This document shows, piece after piece, positions 57,468 through 64,000 of a stretch of 64,000 bases of DNA. The notes beneath the pieces were generated by a model. The model did not search any database. It was not told the origin of the DNA and worked only from the letters and a program-made list of their open reading frames with translations. Origin of the DNA: Oegoconia quadripuncta (lineage: Eukaryota > Arthropoda > Insecta > Lepidoptera > Autostichidae); the NCBI GenBank assembly GCA_949316235.1, contig OX438749.1:16322414-16386413 (forward strand), in the 5' to 3' direction. Each line of letters starts with the position of its first letter. Position 1 is the first letter of the stretch. The position numbers and the translations under genes are program-made.

Positions 57468-57720
57468 AACCTGGGCCTGCAGTCTCGACATAGATAGCGA
57501 TCGTTATGCTATCGAATTCGGTCGTTAAGTCCTAACAATGTTATTTTACTTGGAGAATTAGAGTCTTTAGTATCAAAATATCAGTTTCCATTGAAACTAC
57601 GATTCAGGCTTCCAACAAAAACCGATATGATTATGAACACTATAACATTTAGAATAAGATCGTTAGGAGTTAACGACCGAAATCGGTTGCTATCTATGTC
57701 GAGACTGCGGGCCCTGGGTT
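57468..57720. mobile_element. TIR element, 253 bp
   Basis: The left end CCTGGGCCTGCAGTCTCGAC continues ATAGATAGCGATCG. The complement of the right end reads CCCAGGGCCCGCAGTCTCGA then CATAGATAGCAACCGA. Inner blocks (CGGTCGTTAAGTCCTAAC) mirror as well, so arms extend to roughly 65 bases with mismatches. No coding capacity. Confidence 0.75.
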
Positions 57721-58609
57721 AATAATATGTACGTAAGAGTAAGTAGGTAACCTATAATGAGTAATTAGACGTAGGCAAGAACCTATAAAAGTCTGAAATG
57801 TAAGGTGACATCTGTCTTCTCCTACCTTCTTGGGAGGAGATGAAATGACTTTATCGAGCCTTCTATATATCTAGTCTGTTTACAAATCCGTTTAGTTTTA
57901 CTGATTGCTTTCAATCAGATACAGTAAGAAGCTGTTCAATATAAAAGATGAGTAGATGAAGTCTACGTAAAGTTAAGTAAATTACACAAGTAAATTGTGA
58001 CTACATACCTACTCGTATGTAAAAGCTACGAAAAAAATTTGCAACACAACCGTAATCGCTTGAGGTTGGAACTGGGAAGTTGCTCAAAGTTTTGCGTTTC
58101 GTTTAAAATTTCAACTATGCCCGTAAAATGTATCTTGCGCTGTGCCCCATGTGTATAAAGGCTAAATAACTAAAGTCCGATACGCGAGGAACATGCCTCC
58201 GAGAAATTCCACAGGCTTTGAAATATGGAACTTGCGGTAGGAACTTTAATTTATCCGCTTCTTTGTTTCAATGTTATTGGGACATAGATGTAGAGGTCGG
58301 GGTTCGATCCCCAGCGGGTTCATCGCCTTGTATTTCGACTAGTTTTGTTCTTTACTTTAAAAAAAATGGATATTTTTGCCCGCAATTCTGGTAAGGAAGC
58401 TACGATGCCTACTTATTTTAATAAATTTTTGTTGGGGTAAAATACTCTGAAAGGTATATATGAAAGACATAAGGTATTTTATATATTTTTACAGACAGAC
58501 AGACAGAAGTGACGAAATCATAAAACTTTTAATCAGTGCACTTTTATTAGAATTTATTATTTAATAATTGCACGAAGAAGTGTAATATTTTGCGGCCGTA
58601 TTTAGATTT

Positions 58610-58800
58610 CTGTTATCTCCTATAGCAATGATCATTTTTGAAGTGCAAGGTGTTATTAAATTCGTCTTGATCCCCTGAGTGCCATGTGTTATATTTTGTG
58701 ATGATAAATCGAATGTGGCGCTCGCCAAGTACGAAATAATTATGCTGTCGGGTTTATTGGTTTTTAATTACTTATACTGTAATAAAAATATGTAACTGGT
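58610..58800 (+). repeat. Unclassified dispersed repeat Y (copy 3)
   Basis: TAGATTTCTGTTATCTCCTA, GTGCAAGGTGTTATTAAATT and CGTCTTGATCCCCTGAGTGC match 18985-19200 and 27680-27920. Preceded by a CAGACAGACAGACAGAAG tract at 58492-58510. Confidence 0.5.
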
Positions 58801-58849
58801 TTCAAATTAATAGATATATGAGCGTCTGATCGAAGCTTCAAATGATCGG

Positions 58850-58955
58850 AAGGCTGGCTTCTGTTCCGCTCAGAGGCTGTCCAAAGAGGAAACGCACTTA
58901 GCCTCTTAGGCACCCTTCCGTTTCAGCAAGATCTGGGACAATTTTTTTTATTTGT
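58850..58955 (+). repeat. LINE 3' end fragment (copy 2)
   Basis: GAAGGCTGGCTTCTGTTCCG, AAAGAGGAAACGCACTTAGC and CAGCAAGATCTGGGACAAT match 21290-21480. Confidence 0.5.
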
Positions 58956-59280
58956 AAATGTGTGTTTCATATATTTATTATTTTAATTTGTAAATGTGTA
59001 TTTACTATTTCGTTTTTGTAAATATGTACAAAATTCTTTGTGTAGATACTTGTGGTATATCATTACCTGAAATAATAAAACAAAATTATACTAGTTGTAA
59101 TAATATTATTATTCAAAATATTTCCAAGAGTACTTTTCTAAATGTTCGTTTTGTAAAATTAAGGATGATTATTATGTCAGTTACCACAGTATTTGTCGGA
59201 CAAAGCGGGTTTAAAAGTATAGTATCTAACTTCCAATTATTATTCTATATGAGAAAATTTGGATAATGATAATAAAATTT

Positions 59281-59450
59281 CAGAAACTTACACCAATCAT
59301 CTAGTCCCAAACTAAGCACATTCGAAGGCACGTGAAGTCGCCAACCCGCACTCGGCAGCGTGGTGGACTATGGCCCATACTAGGGAGTATACAAGGGAAG
59401 GCCTATATCCCTGCAGTGGGATGTTTACGGGCTAATGATGATGAATATAA
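59281..59450. repeat. Type A SINE piece (antisense) joined to type E SINE 3' end (sense)
   Basis: 59281-59320 is the antisense type A end (ACTTACACCAATCATCTAGT). 59318-59450 has CCCGCACTCGGCAGCGTGGT, GGACTATGGCCCATACTAGG and GCAGTGGGATGTTTACGGGC of type E. The join marks a nested or broken insertion. Confidence 0.65.
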
Positions 59451-59784
59451 AGTATCTGTAAACCTACCTGCTACATTCATAAGTCTTGGGCAGTAGCTAG
59501 ATATAGATATTTGCCTTAGGTATAGACAATATAGGTGAACATTCTGAGAACGAGATCTTTTTGGAACACTTAACGACACCGAATAAAATTAGTATTTTGT
59601 TCCCGGTTTTGATTTACCTCGATTTAGATTGCTTTGGTATGGTATGATTTAGTTGAAACACTAGTTTATAATGTACGTAATACTTTGTTATTTTGTGTGT
59701 CGTTTGACCCATTGAATAACTAAATATTTTCTATTCTATTCTAACTGCATAATTATAGCATGCCGAGATCAAAAACCATTTGTT

Positions 59785-59880
59785 TATTATTATTATTATT
59801 AAATTCTTTATTGCACACAAAAATAAAATACAAAGAACATTTAACATAGACGATGAAGTGTACAAAGGCGGTCTTATCGC
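59785..59880 (-). repeat. LINE-like 3' end with antisense GTGCAATAAAG tail
   Basis: TTATTATTATTAAATTCTTT and ATTGCACACAAAAATAAAAT match 35034-35120 and the complement of 4740-4820. It is followed by GGCGGTCTTATCGCTGATAG. Confidence 0.6.
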
Positions 59881-60159
59881 TGATAGCGATTTCTTCCAGA
59901 CAACCTCAGTTAAAGAAGCTTTTTTAGTAAGTAGTTGGATAGTGCAAAGTAAAAGCTGAATAACTTAAATATCAGTAAGTACATAGACGATACATATAAA
60001 ATACATAGGTATAGTGGAATACATACAAAGATAAACACTTACTAAAATAAACAAACCATATAAATAAGTACAATAATAAAATGCACATAAATATATATAA
60101 CAGTATATACAATTCATTAGAAAGATAAATAATATTCCTTTAGACGCAGTTTAATCACT

Positions 60160-61570
60160 GCAAGCGATTCTGCGTGGCGAATATTTAGTTTATTATGATT
60201 TCTTGAGACATTTTCCAACGCTGCGTTCACTCTCGTTCACAGGCGTGGCCATTAAAAATCTAATAATCTATAATGCTCATCATAAGAGTTTCATAAAGTA
60301 TATTTTATAGGTTGTTGATCGTCGCAAAAAAAAACTTTATCATTCTTACCACGTTCCCGAAAACTTCCAGTCATACCTAAGCCCCATTGAAAGTTTCCGG
60401 GCAAAGTTAGAGGGTCGAGTGACGATCTTTAGTTGTTGACTATTGAACGAGTCAAATATCGAATAAAGGACATCACGATGGAAAATAATGTTAAATTGTT
60501 GGAATAAAACTGGACCTATAAACATGCTGGTGGCAACGTTAAATGTGTATAGACTATTTACTATTATTATAATATTATCTCATGAATTTAACAAATATTG
60601 AAAAACTTTATACAAATCGAAAGTATGAAGTGAACAAATATCAGAGTCTAAAGTCAAAATAGTCTTTATTTCGTAAGTACAGAGGGTACATTCCCAATAG
60701 TCAGTTTTTACATTTTTTAAGCTACTGCTTGTTCAAAAAGCAACTTTCCCTTGAATGAACAAGCAAGAAATTCGAAGGGTTGCTTTTTTTTTATTCACGA
60801 CGGGTTAGCACTTGACCTCAATCACACCTGATGTTAAGTGAAGACGAGGCCAATGATGTTCTTTTAAAACTGACGTTTAAATCACAAAGGTACAGTATAT
60901 TTCATTATTAGATTGTGCAATAGCCTGGTATGCGAACGAGTTGGTTACGTCCATGGATGATTGTCAGAATCAAAAGGCATAAAACATTTACTAAAATACA
61001 TATCTCCAAAATGTAAACTTTTGTTTATATTTTTACTATGGCAACTAATCAAACCGAGTGTTGAACATGTACGATGTGCAGTCAGAAAATGTAGATACAT
61101 TTATACGTTACCATGATACACAAGAAAATGAAATCACAAAAAATATAGTACAAAATAATAAACGTAAATATCACTGCTATACCTGAGTAAATAAAAAAAT
61201 TGTATGTATGTTATGACGGTTATGACTCAGTAAATGTGTTGCACTTGCAAATCATAAAAAAAAAAGAAACTTCAATTTCAATGTGAAAATAGGATTATTT
61301 AGAAGTATATAACATAGTAATAGAATAGAAACATTGTTACGGGTTGTATTGAATTTTCAATATTTTGTAGCTGTTCCAAGCGCGTGTGACTCGTGTCTGT
61401 GCTCCGGTGAAAGTAGAGTTAGGGCAGCCGACATTCGTTCCTCATGGATCGAAATGAGATTTGTTATCTTCGCTAAATGACATGGTGTGGCATGATATGC
61501 TTAAAACACGGAATTCATACAAACTGAAGAACAGTGTCAGTCTCTATAATGATATAAGGAATTTCATACA
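60160..61570. other. Intergenic stretch, mostly unrecognised
   Basis: No convincing gene. 60345-60440 and 61375-61470 are more GC-rich than their surroundings. A type C SINE piece in antisense is at 60795-60855. An acceptor-like TTTTGTAG at 61370 precedes about 27 open codons, but with no recognisable homology and no donor. Confidence 0.35.
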
Positions 61571-61581
61571 TAAGAGTTTTT

Positions 61582-62010
61582 TTTTTATGATTCACTGGAT
61601 TCGCGTTTGACCACAATCTCACCTGATGGAAAGTGACGATGTGGTCGAAGATGAAGCACGCGATCCCAGTAAATGCCTATTCACTCTGCTCTTGAAGATC
61701 CCAAGGTTGTAGCATTCAGGAAAGACTGACGCCGGAAGGGAGTTCCATGCCTTGGCTGTTCGGATGCTGAATGAAGAATCAAACTTCTTAGTGTGAATGT
61801 TCGGTATATTAACTATATACGGGTGGAATCCTTCCCCATGCCTAGTGGTCCGAAGATGGAAGGGCGACGGTGGTAATTCCAACGCACACTCCCCGAAATG
61901 CATGCTGTAAAAAACTGAGAGACAGGCGACTTTACGACGATGTTCAAGGCTCTGCAATTTAGCATAATATGTGAAGATAATATGTTCGGAATCGTTATAC
62001 TCGTCATTGT
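61582..62010 (-). pseudogene. LINE reverse-transcriptase C-terminus with 3' tail, antisense
   Basis: The minus strand encodes KLQSLEHRRKVACLSVFYSM, HFGECALELPPSPFHLRTTR, IPNIHTKKFDSSFSIRTAKA and WNSLPASVFPECYNLGIFKS, then the tail GTGGTCAAACGCGAATCCAG. It is better preserved in frame than the sense copy at 46160-46786, but only the last 130 or so codons are present. Confidence 0.85.
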
Positions 62011-62054
62011 GATGTTCACTTAGCGTCAGGAATGTTTGATATTCTAGGATTGTG

Positions 62055-62462
62055 GTAGGTAGGTAGCTTAGTGGTAGAGCCACGCTGTAAGCTATTAGCT
62101 TGCAGCATGAATGGGCCGGCTCGACCGGGGAAGTACCACCCTCTCGCAGAAAACCGACGTCTGAGTAGTGGCATTTTGCCACTGCGCTTCGTCCGGTGAG
62201 CGAGGGCGCCGGAGGCCCACCTTCCAGTCTCTCTCCAGAATGGTAGCGGTATTTAAAGTACCCCAGGAGGGTACCAGCACTATAAGTGCTGGAGAATCCC
62301 TCATCGCTCAGGCTGCCCTACTTATTCTGGGGTGGACACCTTCCTCAAAGGCCGGCAACGCATCTGTGACCCTTTTGGTGTTGCGGGTGTCCATGGGCGG
62401 CGGTGATTGCTTTCCATCAGGTGACCCGCATGCTCGTTTGCCGCCCTCTCATATAAAAAAAA
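62055..62462 (+). mobile_element. Near-complete interspersed repeat with tRNA-like head and GCCGGCAACGC tail
   Basis: Starts with an A-box-like TAGCTTAGTGGTAGAGCCAC. It continues through GGCCGGCTCGACCGGGGAAG, CGAGGGCGCCGGAGGCCCAC and GCATCTGTGACCCTTTTGGT to GTGACCCGCATGCTCGTTTG and an A-run. A 3' piece in antisense is at 16160. It is much GC-richer than the surroundings. Probably a SINE; no clear B box was seen. Confidence 0.65.
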
Positions 62463-63191
62463 AAAATTGTTATTTTATGAATACGTTAATATGGATTAAG
62501 AGGTTGATTTCTGGATAGTCAGGAAGATTGTAATATGAGCTAAACGGATTTAATTCGCCTTTTGCGACAACGGTAGAAACTTATGTTGGGAGGTACATAT
62601 TCTGTTACATAAATGCTTCATTATAAGGGTTATAAGAAATAACTAGCATTACATCACCTGAGATTTTTAAAATAACAACTGACTGTAAAACTGACTTTAA
62701 GGGTATAACACTTTTAAAAAATGTATATAATTTCAAGGATTAACGCAATATGTGCAATCGTTAAAAAAACTAAAAGTTACCTACCTGTAGGATTACTAAA
62801 AATTTAATCCTGGCATGCGGTGTAAATTCATATTCCGAAATAAATCCGATTTACAGTAGGATATAGAGGAAAATAATAAATTGATTTCGCAAAACTGTAT
62901 TTTTCCACGCAGATAGATTTTCTGTAAAGAACCTATTTAATAGAATAAGTTACCTTTGAAAAGTTGACTTACCTTCCTCCATGATATCGTAAATTGTCGC
63001 TCGCACTGCATTTCCCTTACATCCCTGATAGCTTTACAAGTGCCTTGCCACAGACCTCGGCACCCCCCAGCACGAGGTTTTCTATGTACCTCTTGCGTAT
63101 TGCGCGTCTTTCTAAATTTTATAATACCACATTTAGCGATATTATATATGCCTACTCCAAACCTATATTCAAATTTTTGTTGAAATTTTTT

Positions 63192-63340
63192 AACCGCCTC
63201 CGTGGCTCAATGTAAACGTAATTGGTTTAACGATTCGGAGGTCGCGGGTTCGATCCCAAGCGGGGTACATGTTTTAAGTACTCGGTTTGGATAGTGGCAG
63301 GGCATTTTAAATGTCCGCCTGGCAAGCTACCACCATCTTA
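63192..63340 (+). mobile_element. tRNA-derived SINE, type C (copy, 3'-truncated)
   Basis: GCCTCCGTGGCTCAATGTAA, B box GGGTTCGATCCCAAG, TAAGTACTCGGTTTGG and the CTACCACCATCTTA block. Then it switches abruptly to an antisense type A SINE. Confidence 0.85.
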
Positions 63341-63546
63341 CACCAATTATCTAGTCCCAAACTAAGCAAAGCTTGTGCTATTGATACTAGATAACGGATA
63401 AACATACATAAATATTAATATAAACATCCATGTCTCGGGAATAAATGTTCGTATTCATCACACAAACATTTACCCCTCGCGGGATTCGAACCCGCAACCG
63501 TTGGTTTCGCTGACAGGGTCACTATCCACTACACCAACCGGTCGTC
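63338..63546 (-). mobile_element. tRNA-derived SINE, type A (copy 7, near full length)
   Basis: Antisense from ACACCAATTATCTAGTCCCA to CTATCCACTACACCAACCGG, including the B box complement GGGATTCGAACCCGC. Confidence 0.85.
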
Positions 63547-63690
63547 ATTATAAATGAAAACATCCATAACTCGGGTACACATGTTCGTATTCATCACACA
63601 AACATATGCCCCGCATACCAAACATACAAACATACACATGAACCCGCGACCTGCCAACAGGTCTAACCACTACACCAAACAGGTCGTATG
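63547..63690 (-). mobile_element. tRNA-derived SINE, type B (copy 5, partial)
   Basis: AACATCCATAACTCGGGTAC and CACACAAACATATGCCCCGC, then a small ACATACAAACATACACATG insertion, then GAACCCGCGACCTGCCAAC and CTACACCAAACAGGTCGT. It directly abuts the type A copy. Confidence 0.75.
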
Positions 63691-64000
63691 TATCGTCAAT
63701 ATGTATGCTTATATGCAATAAAGTGTTAAATAAATAAATAAATAATATTTGACGGTATTACAAATATAAACTCATCTGAACTACATTCATCATTATCATC
63801 ATATCATCCGAAAGACGTCCGCTGAGCTAACATACCTACATAATGTAATAGAAATAATTTAAAAATACTTAGATAAATTACTGTGTGGTTTCGGCACGTA
63901 AAAGGAAAGGAAAAAAAGGAATAAAAGGAAAGAAATAACACCATCCAGTTTCTTCCCTTGCGTATTGTAAAACGCAACAATGAGACTTCACCAAAAAACA

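Noticed and set aside
61371..61470. Possible exon after TTTTGTAG, about 27 open codons
   Set aside because: No homology, no donor site at its end and no neighbouring exon; left as an unrecognised GC-rich segment.

Overview
The window is an insect, almost certainly lepidopteran (moth or butterfly), nuclear genomic segment. The base composition is AT-rich. Host coding sequence is confined to short exons with GT-AG introns. The rest is packed with tRNA-derived SINEs, 5S-rRNA-derived SINEs, RTE and Jockey/CR1-type LINE 3' ends, cecropia-type mariners and TIR elements of the kind seen in Lepidoptera. There are no prokaryotic operons, CRISPR arrays or convincing stand-alone tRNA or rRNA genes. Family assignments come from recognition, not from database searches.

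One host gene dominates, on the + strand from 788 to 55036. I could join eight coding exons whose splice phases all agree (788-863, 24307-24527, 24796-24934, 42719-42868, 45687-45830, 51248-51358, 53032-53187, 54567-55036). They give 1467 coding bases, 488 residues plus stop. The predicted protein has a signal peptide, two SUEL-type (galactose/rhamnose-binding) lectin domains with eight cysteines each, an acidic and proline-containing stalk, one transmembrane helix and a 127-residue tyrosine-rich cytoplasmic tail. This is the architecture of EVA-1 / EVA1C, the type I membrane protein that acts with Robo in Slit signalling in Caenorhabditis elegans. The first exon is separated from the rest by a 23.4 kb intron, and the two lectin domains are separated by a 17.8 kb intron.

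Intron 1 (864-24306) holds SINEs, inverted-repeat elements, three near-perfect hairpins (5663-5800, 8796-8859, 9599-9636), a 5S-derived SINE split by an antisense LINE, and RTE LINE ends in both orientations. Intron 3 (24935-42718) contains an intact mariner (38684-39970) with a 339-residue transposase, a relic of another mariner (about 32340-32618), and an 825 bp foldback element made of two 275 bp inverted arms around a 275 bp centre (41286-42110). Introns 4 to 6 carry LINE 3' ends and SINEs, including a head-to-head SINE pair. Downstream of the gene (55037-64000) are three candidate poly(A) signals, a 253 bp TIR element, another antisense LINE 3' end and a cluster of SINEs. I saw no second host gene there.

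I did not find an undescribed multi-gene system. The items most worth checking are the fully phased EVA1C-like gene model, the apparently intact mariner, the foldback element, and the modular SINE families, which seem to share 3' tails with the resident RTE LINE.
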